From Anaeramoeba flamelloides (Eukaryota; Metamonada; Anaeramoebidae), in contig JANTQA010000047.1 in the NCBI GenBank assembly GCA_027625915.1, positions 19,096,001-19,160,000 on the forward strand: a stretch of 64,000 nucleotides of DNA. The letters run 5' to 3'. The notes below the pieces were generated by a model. It made no database searches. It was not told where the DNA came from and was given only the letters and a program-made list of their open reading frames with translations. Both the position numbers and the translations under genes were made by a program. Of this stretch, positions 13,083 to 25,850 are shown one piece after another; the first letter of the stretch is position 1; every line of letters starts with the position of its first letter.

Positions 13083-15820
13083 GATCACAATTCTTAAATC
13101 AAAAAAAAAAAAAAAAAAAAAATGAGGATTGTATGATTTTTTAGAGCCAGTTATTCTGATTTGATCAAGTGGGTATAACTATTAATGGTTAAATATATAG
13201 CCGTAGTTTTATGAATGAATTTGAGAATAAAGTAAGTTATTTTATCTTGATAGAGTAATATTTATAGCACGCCGAAACAAAAATATATTACTCGTTTTTG
13301 AAACAATTAATCAAATTGTGTGAGTTATTTTTAGTTTGAAATGGCGAGAATCTTTCAGGAAAACAAATTTCAAAAAAAAAATAAAAAAAATACTTTATGA
13401 TTTTTTTAGTCATTTTGGATCACTAAAGTGAAAAAAATTTTAAAATTCATAATAAAGGTTTGACAAGTACTTGTTTCTACCAAAAAAATAACCTTTTCTC
13501 TCTATTAAAATATTTTTTGAACATTTTTTCCTCTTCTCTCTTGAACCCTCCGAAGAAATTCCACATATTAACTACAGTCTCTTTAATTTTTTACACACTC
13601 AACAATTAATCAAATTAGGTACAAAAAAATTATTTTTTAAGACTTAACTCTTGGACTTAAGGGACAAAATATTTTTTTTTTAAATGGTTGTTTCAGTCGA
13701 ATAATTGTTGTGTATGTTATGATGAACAATCTTTTTTTGTGTTTTATTGATTGTTTTGTTCCTTATATAAATTATTTTATGACCCATTTAATTTTTTGTA
13801 TGTATGTCATAAGATCCCTGGACTAAACAATAGATTTAAAATAATATTATTTAAAAAATAATAATAATAATAATAACTGTTTGAATTTAATCTAGAGAAA
13901 ATTCATATTTCTTATTTATTGTTAGAAGGGAATAATCAAAGAAATTGTACTAAATAAAAAAGAGAAAAAGAAAAATAATTAAAATATTAAAGTAAAAAAA
14001 TATTATATCATTTACATGACCAAATTAAAAATTATATATGAAAATTCACATTTCTTCTATATCTAGTTCTCTTCATTTTTTAAATATTTGTTATCCCTTT
14101 CAAAAAAACTCAACCAATGTAAAAAAAAAGAAAAAAAAACAAATTTGTAAAATTAACTACTACTCTCATACAGTAGAGTATTATTTAAGAAAGATATTTT
14201 CTGGAAATGGCCAAGATAAATATTCTTAGAAAATTGTTTGTTTTTTATAATTTTTTTATTTTAGATTTCAAAAAAAAAAAATAACTTTAATTTTGGTACA
14301 AGAAAAAAAAAATAATTCAATTAATAAATAATATTAATCAAAATTTAAAGGGGGTGGTAATAATGGTTACCAAGATCATTTTAAATATTAAAAGCTTGAA
14401 AATTATTACATGTAATATGAAAAAAGTACTAATTACTCTTAATTAACATTATTTTATTTCGATTAAAATATAAAATGGATTGAATTTCAATTTCCAAAAT
14501 ATTTTTAAGTTTACAGACTTAAGAAAGAAAAAAAAAATTAAAAAAAAAAGTTATTCCTTTAAATTTTACTCTTTCGTACTGAACTTTGAAATAAAATTAT
14601 TTTTCATTATATCTATCTACATTCATCTATATTTGTAGAATAAAAATTGTACTATTTTTCTTTTCGTTCCTATACAACAATAAGTTAGTATAAGGTATTT
14701 CCAAAAAAGTGGGAATTTTTTTTTACCTTTCATAATAAATCATCTTTGTTAGTTCAGTTATTCGTTAATTGGTAATACCAAATTAAGTAAAATATTATAC
14801 TGATTAAATCAATGGCTAGGGTATTTATTTCAAAATATAGTCGACGAAATATACTACAAAAAAATGAAAAAAAAAATCGCATATTTTTGGTGAAAACGAT
14901 GTACAACCAATTTCAATAAAAAATTGAAAATGTGGAAAGGGTATAATTGATTTTTTAAACAACCAAACACAGTTATATATTTTCAATTCTATATGAAAAT
15001 TTGTTGAGATTAAACAAGTTATGAAAAGGATTGTTTCGATCAAATATAAAAAAAATAATTAACACCAAATTTCACCGTTAAAAAATATCACCGATAAAAT
15101 TGAGATCAGAAAATTTAATATCTTTTCTTTCTGTAATACAATACTAACTAACAAATTGAATTATTCACATCAATCAATAAAGGGTATTTAATGATTTTGT
15201 TTTACTAAATAATTTTTTGAAAATTGAGTTTAAAGGATATATTTTAAGAGAAATTTGCCCCATTTTTTTGGAAATATCTTTTTCAATATACCAATATATC
15301 AAAATCATTTATTAATGGTAACTACTTTCTGTTTTATGAATATTTTCAAATTATGTTTTGAATTTGTTGAAACTATTACGAGTTATTTCCTTATTGTTTA
15401 GATGTTTTTTATTGAAAAATAATTAGAAAATTGATTCTATTTTTTTGAGAAGATTTTTTAACATGATCTCTTCATTTTTAGACTCTTCTTTTTTATTATT
15501 ATAAATTTCAAAAAAAAACAATAATATTTATTTTTTTATTTATTGTCAGTTTCTTTGATGATTCATTTTTTAGCTTTTTTGAAAAAAAATAAACCCATTT
15601 TTTAATTTGAAACAAAATTTTCCACAGTTTATAGGTTTATTTTAGCTATAGTGTAATTTAAAATTATTTCAGATATAGTAGAGAAAATGATTACCTAACA
15701 TGAAAAAAAAACATGCAAAGATTTTTAATTGTTAATATTAGTATAATTACTGTATAATTGAAAATTATTAAAATCAAATTCCTTTTTTGTAAAAATTAAA
15801 TTTTTTATTTTACTATTATT

Positions 15821-16112
15821 TTCCAATTAAAAAATGAAAATTTCACCTCTACTCAACATAAAAAAAAAAAAAAAATGAAAATTTTTCGTTAACATTCCAA
15901 AATATTTTTTTCTAGTTTAAACGTTGAATAAAATCTAAAGAGCTTAAAACAAAAATATTTTAGAAATGATTTTTTTTAGCAATAAATTAAACTTCCTTCT
16001 TGAACTCTAAGACAACATTTTTAGTCTTCTAATTTGATTGTAGTTGGCAAAATGATATTCATTTTGCAAATTAAAATCAAATTTTCATTTATTAATTGGA
16101 AAATAAAAGTAT
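15821..16112. mobile_element. Palindromic MITE-like element, copy 1
   Basis: Left arm ACTATTATTTTCCAATTAA and right arm TTAATTGGAAAATAAAAGTAT are inverted repeats about 245 bp apart. The right half (16000-16055), read on the minus strand, closely matches 28560-28680 (ACAATCAAATTAGAAGA, AAGTTTAATTTATTG, ATCATTTCTAAA), so this is one of two copies of a family. It does not encode a protein. Confidence 0.65.
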
Positions 16113-16395
16113 AACTCACTCACTTATTAGAATGGTGATTAATTAAATTATACTTGTTCAAAACGATAAATGATCAATCAAAAAACTGAAATAAAAAACT
16201 TCATTTTCGAAATTCAAATTAAATATCTTTAAAAATTCAATTGATTTTTCAAAAAAAGTTGATCTACTTAGATTATCAAACAAATAATTGAGTATTCTAT
16301 AGAAATACCACTTTAATGAACTTTATGTTGGTTTATTATTGGGTTCATAAAAAATTAGCTATTTAACAAAAAGGATTTGATTTATAATGAAACAA
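16110..16395 (-). repeat. Dispersed repeat, copy B (inverted relative to 7.9-8.2 kb)
   Basis: Read on the minus strand it follows the 7940-8240 copy: ATGAACCCAATAATAAACCAACATAAAG, then TAGAATACTCAAT, then GTAGATCAACTTTTTTTGAAAAA. It abuts the palindromic element on its left. Confidence 0.6.
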
Positions 16396-16593
16396 TTTCA
16401 AAGCAATCTTACTAATTTTCACAATTAAAAATCTTTATTGGGATTTTTTTTACTTTTATGCATTTTTTCTACTACTATATTATTTCTCAAGTGGAGAGTT
16501 ATGTTAATGAAGTGATGACTTATTTTAAATTAAAAGATTCCAAAAGTAGTACTTTTTTTTTTATTGAGATCCTCAGTATTAAAACCTTTAGTA

Positions 16594-17069
16594 CAGTGGT
16601 GGAAATAACCCGTTCAGACAACCTTTAACCCATTACTAAAAATTAACTCATGTTTTTTTTTCAGACTTGGGTATTGGAAGACCAGAAATCACTAATAGAT
16701 TCTTGGTTCAGAACCAAATTGACTTTAGAGGTTAGATCTTTGATGAATCAAAATTGCTCAATTATATTAAATGCTTTTGTTTCAAAAATTTCATCATTTT
16801 TACAAAATTTTTGAGATTTAATGATTTTTTTATATAAATTCAAAAAATGAAATTTTGTTCATTTTTTTGTGAAAAAATTAACCTTTAATCTTTCTAGTAT
16901 CTTTATAATTCTTTTTTAAAATTTATTTAAAGAACCCTATTTCTTGTTTATATACTGTTGTCACCCCATTGATTTGTTTCTTTTATTTCTAGAGTCAGCC
17001 AATATTATTTGCATGAGTTAAATTTTAGTAATGGATTAAAATGAAAAACACGGATTAGTTACACCACTG
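16594..17069. mobile_element. Tc1/mariner-style MITE with CAGTGGTGG ends
   Basis: Terminal inverted repeats of about 60 bp run from CAGTGGTGGAAATAACCCG to its diverged mirror ending ACACCACTG. Both arms share an inner CATGAGTTAATTTTTAGTAATGG. A TA precedes the left end; the right flank is AA, so a TA target duplication is only half preserved. A core segment (16672-16800, TTGGGTATTGGAAGACC...) recurs at 18018-18145 without the inverted repeats. There is no transposase. Confidence 0.7.
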
Positions 17070-17452
17070 AAAGTTTTCATATCATACAAAAATCAGAAAC
17101 CAATCTTTGGAGTTGAAATCGGTTCCGGTTGGAAGAAAAATACTTTTTAAAAAGGACAAAATTTTTATCGCTTATTTGATCTGCTTTCAAATACTTTTTT
17201 TGATTCTCATAATCACCAATAACTAAAAATGGAAAAAATCCCTTGTTGTGGAACAAAGTGAACAATTCATCGAAAAAAGATTACCAAAAACAAAAAAAAA
17301 GAAAAATCAAGTAAAGAATTCCAAGTAAAGAAAAGTTTTTATTTTTGATTACTTAAATATTCATTTTAAGAGATAAAGAAAGAAAAAAAAAACAAGATTT
17401 TTAACAAGTTTATAAGGCAAAGTTATTGTTTTCAATTTGGTTTCTCGCATAG

Positions 17453-17656
17453 TTATTTTTTTTTATGTAATGCTTGCAAAACTGAATCACAGATTGTTTC
17501 GCCTATTTGGAGATATTGAATAGCTCCTTCTCTTAGAGTTGGGTTTTTTATTTTCTCAGCTCCAAGTGTTATGTCAAACATCCTTTCAAAAGCATTGAGA
17601 GTTACAGAAAGTGCAATGAATTTGGTTGATAATTCGATTAATGAGGAAATTGACAT
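17453..17656 (-). CDS. Small unidentified protein (67 aa)
   Basis: A single-exon frame on the minus strand starts at ATG (17656-17654) and ends LQALHKKK plus stop. Unlike the surrounding A/T filler it has a balanced composition: MSISSLIELSTKFIALSVTL, then an amphipathic helix-rich body with FERMFDITLGAEKIKNP and IQYLQIGETICDSVLQAL. It looks all-helical with no signal peptide. I do not recognise the family. It may be a small helical adaptor, or the last part of a larger spliced gene, though no upstream acceptor is needed. Confidence 0.5.
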   Translation of the reverse strand: MSISSLIELSTKFIALSVTLNAFERMFDITLGAEKIKNPTLREGAIQYLQIGETICDSVLQALHKKK

Positions 17657-20600
17657 TTTGTTGAAAAAAAGAATTAATTAATTATGTAGTATTTAAAAAA
17701 AATGATTTTAGGTAACGACTATTTGAAAATAAATCTTAGTTAATCACTTCAATACAGGATCTTTTGAGAAATATGAATTGTTTATTAATATAGTAATTTA
17801 ACGTAACTTTTACTTTTCTTTATTATTCGATCGAAAAAACCGTTTGGATTTGCATTGTTGGTGTTATGTTTGAGGTTAATTTATAAAATATAAAGTTAAC
17901 CTTTGTTTCTTGTACAAATTACAGATCAAATCAATTTTCAATTCCAGTTGTCAAAATAACACAAGTTCTTAATTTTTTAATTGATAACAAAAATTTAATC
18001 AAAGTTTTTTTTTTTAGGTTTGGGAACTAGAAGATAGAAAGATAGAAATAAATACTTGGTTAAGATTCAAAAGGAATTTAAAGGTTAAATCTTGAATTAA
18101 GGTAAAAATTTCAAAAATATTATTAAATGCTTCTACAGGTAATTTAGAAATAAAAAGAAATTATTTGAGATTAAGGGATAAGTGTCACCATAGATTTCTC
18201 TATAATGAAGGTATGTTGTAATTGGGCGTAAATGGTGTTAGTGATGCAATGGCTCAAATAACTCCTGTGACTCTAAAAAATCTTTTAGGTATCTGATTGC
18301 ACAATAAATTATTTGATTTTGAATAATGATCACAATTAAAAAATTTTCATTTGAGAAATAATTTTTTTTAAAACTCAGATCCCAATCATAAAATAGAAAC
18401 TCGAAATAACAGAATGCTGTAGTTAATAATTCAGATTTAGAACTTTCAAAAGAAACTATTTTTTTAATTTTTTAATTTCAAAGATAAACTCAATAATTAT
18501 CAAGATAAAAACCCCAAAGACTGATTAGTTTTTTTTCCTTTTTATTAATTTAATTGTAGCAATCAATATATTTCCATGATTTCAGAAATAATTAATCAAA
18601 AAAATAGATTGTTTAATTATTTAATTTATTTCAAAAAAAATTGAATTTTTTAGCAATTAATCTACATTTCCACACAATTTTAAGAAAGATATTTTGCAAC
18701 TTTGGTGTCTGAATATTGATAATTCAACCATTAAATTTGTTGCAAAATACATATTTTTTTTTGAAATTGTTGGGTTTTTTACTACTCCAAGGATCATATT
18801 TAATTGATGGGATCAACTTTTATTACAACTTGACTAATATATTTTTTTGAGACATTTGAACTCTTGTCCACCAATGTGATTTACACATCTAATAATAACA
18901 TACTTTGATCTTAGGCATCTCCTTGGTAGACGCTAATCTCTTAAGGGAGAGTATTGTTTAAAATTTAAAAATATAATCTTGCCACGAACTTGATTTTTTT
19001 TTTGTAATTTGTATTTAGCTTCTGAAATAGATGAGTTAACCTCACTTATATAATTAATTAATTTGATTTGTTTGTTGAAATCCAAAATTCAAATAATTCC
19101 AGATATAAAAAGAAAAAAAGTAATATATTATTTTTATTAACAATTAAATTAATTGTTGAAAATGGTGAAAAAAATTTATTCTTTTTTCCTGAAAAAGTTT
19201 TGAATTTATAAGAAAATTTTTTATTTGTACAGTATGTTAAATAATTTCTGTTGGGTTTTTAATTTGTTTTTTGGAATATTTTTTTTATTGTTTTTGTAAA
19301 TAACAGTTATTTTTTTTTTTTAAGGGTTTACATTTGTTTTTAATTGTTGTTTTAAAAATTTTATCTATTATTCCTTAAAAATATAGTTTAGTAAAACGGC
19401 ATTTTCCAATTTAAACAGTATTTACAATAGTGTGTTTGATATAATTCATGTTCCACGGCCTTATTACTCCTGTCACCCTATTTTCGGACTAGCACGATGA
19501 AATTTAAACAAACTTGTCACCAAAATACACAATCACCAAATCTTATAGTTTGATCAAAAAAAAAGCAAAAAAAAAAATATACCAGGATTTTTCTGAAAAA
19601 CCGTTTTTTATCTATCTAAATGTGCAAAAATGATTTCTTAAATGTTTTCAAGTTTTTTTGAAAAAGATCTGATTTAAAAATTTTGAATTTTTTTCAATTT
19701 TTACCTTTAGCAATTAGCATTAGAATCATCTCTTGTAATTGGTGAACTTTATTTATTTATTTACCTTGTTATTTTTAGTGATATATATTGGGAGAATCAA
19801 GAATCCTATATGAAACAAAATTCCAGAATTGAAAAAAAGTTAATTAGCGGAAAATTTATACTATAAAAATTCAATAAGAGTCTTTGTAAAAAAGTTTACA
19901 AATAAATTTTTCTTAATAATAAGAGCCAATTAGATCACTTAAAATATCAATTGCCATGGTCTAATGAAGATATTGATGTTTTCATTCAATTAGAGATTAA
20001 AAAAATTTGGAGTTTCTTTGAAATAATTTTTTTGGTTATATCTTGTTGAATGTAAAGTATTATGATCAACTATTCCCCCTTTTGAAAAAATGGACACCCC
20101 TTAAAAACTTTTAATTTCAACAACGAATAAAAACTAAAAAAACTAAATAACAATTTTCGAAACAGCACTTAAAAACAAAAAAATTCCAAAACAACAATAA
20201 AAAGTTGAAAAAAAATATTTATTAAAATCAAAACAAATTATTTAAAAAACTGTATATTATTTTCATTAGTTAATCTTTCAATTTAAATCCCGGTTAGTAA
20301 AACTAATCGGGGTATAGGTCATTAAATAAATAAAAATTTGAAAGCAGTTTGACATAATTTTGTCAAAAAAATGTGTAATTATTTGGAAATGTAAGATTCT
20401 AGTAGATAAGAATTAAAATACAAACCTTGATATTATTCTTCATAATAAACCCCAATTCAAAATTTTTAACACAAAAATTTGATTTATAAGAAAAAATCTT
20501 ATTTAATCAATTCTCAAAGAAAAACCCTTTTAGAACCATTCACTTATTGAAAAGTTAACACTTTTTTAAAAATTACAATACTAACCAAAATAAAAATTTA

Positions 20601-22982
20601 AATAATTATCAATACCAATAAATAAATTATTTGTGTGTTAAAATTTTTGGAGAGAGCAAAACAAAAAAATAAATTGGATTTATTGTAAAAGGTTAGATTA
20701 AACTTCATCTAATATGTTAAAGAGAGATTTTTGAAGTGACTAAATTTGAGAATTATAATTCAAAGTGTATCTTATAGATATATTCATTAGAAGTATTTGA
20801 ATCTTGATTTAGTTTTCTAAAACAAGAAAGAGTAATAAATATGGGAGTGGTGAAAAATGATCGAAAATAAAGAATGAAGAGTGGAAAAAATAAAGAGGTT
20901 TAAATAAGTTTTTGTGAGAGACCTGAAGTTTTCTGGTTTGAATGATTTTATTGATAAGTTTTATTTTGTCTTGTACTCCTTTTTCCTCATTGGATGCTGA
21001 GTCATGTTGACCAAAAGATATTCTATGGTAATGCTATAGATTTCTTTTATATTCATTTTCCTCAACAATTCATCTGTGTTTTTTTTTGGCTATCATACTA
21101 TAGTTGAAAATTTTGATTTTTCTGATTTGTTTTTTCCGTTGTTTTCTGGTTCTCTCATATTTTTCACTGTCCCAAATAAAGTGATCTATGTAATCAATTT
21201 TTTTATTATACCAGGGCATGATTTTGGATTTACTTCATTTTCCTATCTATATGTGTATCTATTCAATCCATTACAAAATGATTTGAGTTTGAATAATGTA
21301 GTTGATGATTTCCAGTAGAACTGATAAAAATGCATTAGAAATTTGTGTAAATTCTATTAGGGTATCGATCGATCATCTTTTTAGATACTATCAACTAATT
21401 ACATTTGATTTCTTCTATTTGGAACAACCCAACTTGAACCTAATATCATTAGTTGAAAAAAAAATTGATCGACGGAAACAAGTTACTTAATTTAAAAAAT
21501 AAAATGGAAGCAAAAAACTAATATATGATAAATTATTTTCATATTTTACAAAAATCAGAATTGTTTCCAATTTGAATGAAATGTATTCTTGAGAGTGTAT
21601 GGACCGTTTTAACTGTAAAGAAAATTTTGAATTTTAGATCAGTATTAAATAAAAATCAAATTTCTTGCCATTAACTTTAAAATTTTTCAACTAATTTAAA
21701 CAATATTTTCGAATCAGAATAATAATAATTTGGATCAATAAAAAGATCTTTAATTTTTTCTTTTAATTTATTTTTTAAAAATTAATTGTTTTTTTTTAAG
21801 ACAATTATTTATTCACAAGAAAATTGTTTTTGGTTTAGGTTTTATCAAGAGATTGAAGAAATATTTAAATCAACAATACTTACCAATTAAGGGGAAATCA
21901 TAAAACCTCGTATAGTATAATATTGTATTCAAAAAAAATATAAAAATATACTAGGATAATACAAATTGGTAAATACTTTCTATATTATTTAATTTTATTC
22001 AACAAAACATTTACTTTGAAAAGATAATTTCTAAAAATAAAAAAAAAAAGTATGTAAAATTTAAATTTTCACAAAAAGTTATAAAATAGAATGATAGATT
22101 GAAAAGAATCTTTATCATTTCTCTTCCGTTTTTTTTAATCTAATCCATAGGTATTTCTTTTTAATTTCAGAAGAAGTTCTTTTAACTTAAGAATCATATG
22201 ATAGAAGTCAACAATTTCACCTTTTTCTTAATTTTAAATGGGAAGAAAAAACCATATTGTTTATTTAGTTATATTTTTGTTTAATTATTATCATATAAAA
22301 TACCTGTCAGAAAAAAAAATCATTAAGTTTTTGTTTTTAAACATAAAATTTAATGTTTCATAAAATACCCAACTAGAACCAAAAAGTAAATTATTTAACA
22401 TTTCTTATTCTGGATTAAACGAATCAAGTACATATTTTATTTTGGCATTTTATTTTATATGGAAAAAAAATGTAATAAATTATTATCCAGAAAGTATTAT
22501 GAATAAGAAAAAGCAACCAAACACAAAGAAGTAATTAATTATTATTGGCGATCTTATTTGAAATTGATGAAACGGTGAAAAATTTAACTTTATGGTAATC
22601 ACCACCGTAAATTTTAATCTAGCTTCCACAGAAAACAAATAAAATAAAAAAAATAAAGGTGAAGAAACAAAAGTGGTTAATAAAAAGTTAATATATTTTT
22701 ACTATCGTGTTTTCTTTTATTTAATTTTTAACTAAACACAAAAACAAAAAAAAAAAATTATCATAAAGAAAACATAATAAAAAGAAAATAAAACAGGGTT
22801 AGTATTAAGAAATAAAAGATTATTTCTAATTTTAACTATCTGGACAGTAATAAAAAAAATATAAATAAATAAATATAACAATTTTTTAAACAATTATTAA
22901 TCATAATAATAATAATAATCGATCTGAGTAAATCGATGGAGAAATGAAATCAAAAAAATAAAATAAAAATAAACAAAAATAA
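17657..22982. other. Intergenic region, 5.3 kb
   Basis: No gene is supported. It holds a copy of the inner part of the 16.6 kb element (18018-18145) and a dispersed repeat (18645-18953, partner at 39358-39668). A patch with coding-like composition on both strands (20930-21490) is treated as a finding. The remainder is A/T-rich, including the presumed 3' flank of the pseudokinase gene near 22.8-22.98 kb. Confidence 0.55.
18645..18953 (+). repeat. Dispersed repeat (partner at 39358-39668), copy 1
   Basis: Both copies share, in order, TTTTTTAGCAA(T/C)TAATC, GAAAGATATTTT(G/A)CAACTTTG, GATGGGATCAAC, ACTTGACTAAT, AGACATTT and CTCCTTGGT, followed by TAATC(T/C)CTTAA. Similarity is interrupted by indels, which suggests an old element. 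It has no open frame. Confidence 0.65.
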
Positions 22983-25850
22983 CTAAAAAAAATCTGTGTG
23001 CTCTTCGATTTCTTTTAAAAGTGCATAAAATATTCCAATATTACATTTTATTCTTATAAATTTGACTCTGTTGATCTTTTTAGGTGTGGGTAGTTTAACA
23101 ACCAACATATGAAATTTCAAGATTTTGCTTCTAAAATTAGCTTTACAGAAATATTTATATTTTTTAATTTTTTTATAAAAGATCCCCATATTTTTCAGAG
23201 CGTTTAGATAATTTTTTAATAAAATTTCTCTTGGTTGAGAAGAAATTGTTGTATTTAAGATTTCGTCGATATCTAAATTTTCAATTTCATTGATTTGGTA
23301 GATGAGATGGTTATTTTCCGATTTCGTGTTTGGTGAATAATTATGGAATACTTTGTTGATGTAGTGATAAGATTTGCTGAAATTAATTGGGGAAACTTGT
23401 AAGTTCTTATCCTGGATATAATTATGGCACGTTCGTGTGTTTTCGTTAATTGGGGCAACAAACCTATTTTTTTTGGTTGTTAAGCAAAAATCTGTTTGAC
23501 TGATCATCATTTTTCTCGGCATTTCATTTAGAATACTAGATCTTGAATTATTAAGCGCATTTCGCTCCATTCTCTTTATTTGTTTTGGGCTAAAGCGGTT
23601 TTCCAGTTTATTATCGTTGTTCTTTAAGATTATGCCCAAATAGTCATTATAATTTTTTTTAATGATTTTCCTTTTTTGATTATTTTCATCGAATTTGCTT
23701 CTTTTGAAATTTTTGTTTGTGAACGAATGATTATTGACGTATTGTTCTTGATGAGTAATTGATTTGATCTGCGGTCTTTTTGTAAAAAAAGAGTTGGAGT
23801 GTTTTTTGCATTTGGATTTTTCAATTCTTTGTAATTTTTGAAGTTTCTCTTTTTTAATATTTTCAAATCCAATCAACATTTCTTTGTATTGCTCCTTAAA
23901 CGATTCTTTTTTTGGAACATCATAAATTTCTTTCTCACTTGTAAGGCTTCTATTTCCAAATAATTCTTTGGGATCTATTTCCGTATTATTATTAATTATA
24001 TTATTGAGAGTTCGATTATCTTCCGTATTTGAAGACTGATCAGAATTTAATAAGAGTGTCAATGATTTAAATTGTGAACTTTTTTTTTTTGTTTGCTTAT
24101 CAAATTTTTGTTGCCTTTCCGCAATTGAATTTTTTTTGTCGTTCCCTTGTCCATTCTTTTCTTTATTTTCTTTCTCTTCTTTTTGTTCTTCTTCTTGTTG
24201 TTTTTCTTCTTCCTTCTCTTCTACTTTTTCTTCTTCTTCTTTTTCTTCTTCTACTTTTTCTTCTCTTTCTTCTTCTCTTTCTTCTTCTTTTTCTGTTTCT
24301 TTTTCTTTTCCATCTTCTTCTTCTTCTTCTTCTTCTTCTTTTTCTTCTTCCTCTTCATCTTTATCTTCTTCTTCTTCTTCCTCTTCCTCTTGTTCCAAAT
24401 CCTTTTCCAAATCAAGTTCTTTTTTACATTTTTCAATTAATAGCAAAATTTCTGATAAATGATCATCATGAATTGTCGAACGAGATTTTAATTTATCTTT
24501 TTTAGTGTGAAGCTGTAATATCCTATATGTTGCCGTTAAGAAGTTGTATTCGTTTTTTAATAAGCCCTTGATAGCATTTTTTAAATTTAACCCAAAATCG
24601 TCTAATTGAATTAAAATTTTTGGATCAATTCTTGGTCCATTAGTACAGAACCTTAATTGGTTGCTTTTGCTTTTATTGTTGTTACTTGATTCATTTTTAT
24701 TTGTGAAAAATTGATGATCAATAAGTTCCTGAAGAGTTGTTCTTTGGGTGTGATCAATTATTAGCATTTTGTCAAATAATGTTTGCAATTCTTTCCGTAT
24801 CCATTTTGGTAATTTCAATTTGAGTGATTCTGATTGCATTTTTTGAATTTGGTTTTGCCCTTTTTGATTCATATTAAGCTTTTGAAAAGGAAGCTTGTTT
24901 GTCAAGCAATAATACAAGATCGTTGCCACTGACCACACATCTGAAGTTGGTGACAAAAAGGGAGTGTTTGATTTAAGTTCTGGACAAACAAATTCGCTCA
25001 AAAAATCCTGTGTGGATAGATTAAAATCAAATTTGTGATCTTTCTTATTGCAACTTGGTTGAGCAAAACCAAAAAGCTTCAATTTAAGATTTAAGTCCTT
25101 GTCAACCATGATGCGATTTGGGTGGAGGTTGCCATGGTAAAATGATTTTTTATGCAAATATTTGATTACTATGAGTGATTTTATAATTTTTAAAAATTAA
25201 GTTTTTTCAATAGTGAGAATTTTTTAATATTTCGCAAATGGACAAGTTTAAGAAAAGAAAACAGTTAGTCGTTTTGCATTAAAGAAAAATTACATTTTTG
25301 CAAAAAATAAAATAAAAAAAAAAAAAAAATCTAGATCAAAAATAAAAAAAAAGATCTTACAATTCAATAATTGGAAAAATATCTTTTGAAGTGGCTCAAT
25401 CGCCTGAAAAGATCCAGACAAAGCAATGTATTCGAAAAGAGTAATCCCTTTGTGGTATTCGGTGATGATGTAATATCTTTTGGCATCTTCATGAACGTCG
25501 ATTAAATGTAACAAATTTGGATGATCAAATTGCTTGGCAATATTCAACTCACTGAGAAAGGAATCAAGATCATTGCTTATAAAAGATTGCAATTTATGAA
25601 TGATGTTTACTTTCACCTATTGTATTGGTTGAAGCATTTTTTTTTTTTTTTTTTTTGGGGTTTTGAGGTTTTGGGGAGGAATTAGAAGAACAAAAAAAGA
25701 AGTTAAAATATGAATAAAAATCTTTTCTCTTGGATCATTTACTTTTTTTTTGGTAAAGTTATGTGTAGCTAAATAGACGTTCCCTTTTTTTTCTTGTTTC
25801 AGTTGTTTTTCAAGCGTATAGTTGGGAATGTATAGTTTTTTTCTTGACAT
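22983..25850 (-). CDS. AMPK/CAMK-related pseudokinase with acidic low-complexity region
   Basis: My splice model on the minus strand is 25850-25743, 25616-25361 and 25168-22983: 849 residues with phases consistent. The kinase fold covers about residues 11-275: degenerate glycine loop (KQEKKGNVYLA), likely beta-3 Lys (KKVKV), alpha-C Glu (SELNIAKQFDHPNLL), alpha-E (LIKYLHKKS), CPE, SDVWS and a typical C-lobe. The catalytic loop reads HGNLHPN (133-139) instead of HRDLKPEN, and DFG is LFG (153-155), so both catalytic Asp are absent and phosphotransfer is unlikely. After the kinase, DFGLNLKNAIKGLLKNEY...TATYRIL resembles the UBA/autoinhibitory segment of AMPK-related kinases. A Glu/Lys run of about 95 residues (376-470) and a basic disordered tail follow. 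Its role is probably scaffold or allosteric regulation. Confidence 0.87.
24243..24412. repeat. Imperfect GAA/TTC trinucleotide repeat coding Glu/Lys
   Basis: On the plus strand this is CTT/TTC-type trinucleotides; read on the minus strand it encodes the pseudokinase's acidic run. Frames open on the plus strand here (Ser/Phe/Leu strings) are artefacts of the repeat. Confidence 0.9.

Larger units (their letters stand above)
11585..17452. other. Intergenic region with several repeat families
   Basis: This 5.9 kb stretch has no supported gene. It contains the best copy of the dispersed hairpin repeat (12053-13082), a palindromic element (15821-16112), repeat copy B (16110-16395) and a Tc1/mariner-style element (16594-17069). 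A coding-like stretch on the minus strand at 17077-17280 (FDELFTLFHNKGFFPFL...) has no detectable relatives by eye and overlaps the edge of that element, so I did not call it. Confidence 0.6.

Noticed and set aside
19430-19560. Less A/T-biased patch as an exon
   Set aside because: Stops in all frames within short distance and no usable splice pattern.
24074-24505. Plus-strand frames with Ser, Leu or Phe runs
   Set aside because: They are antisense to the GAA-type repeat that encodes the pseudokinase's acidic region.
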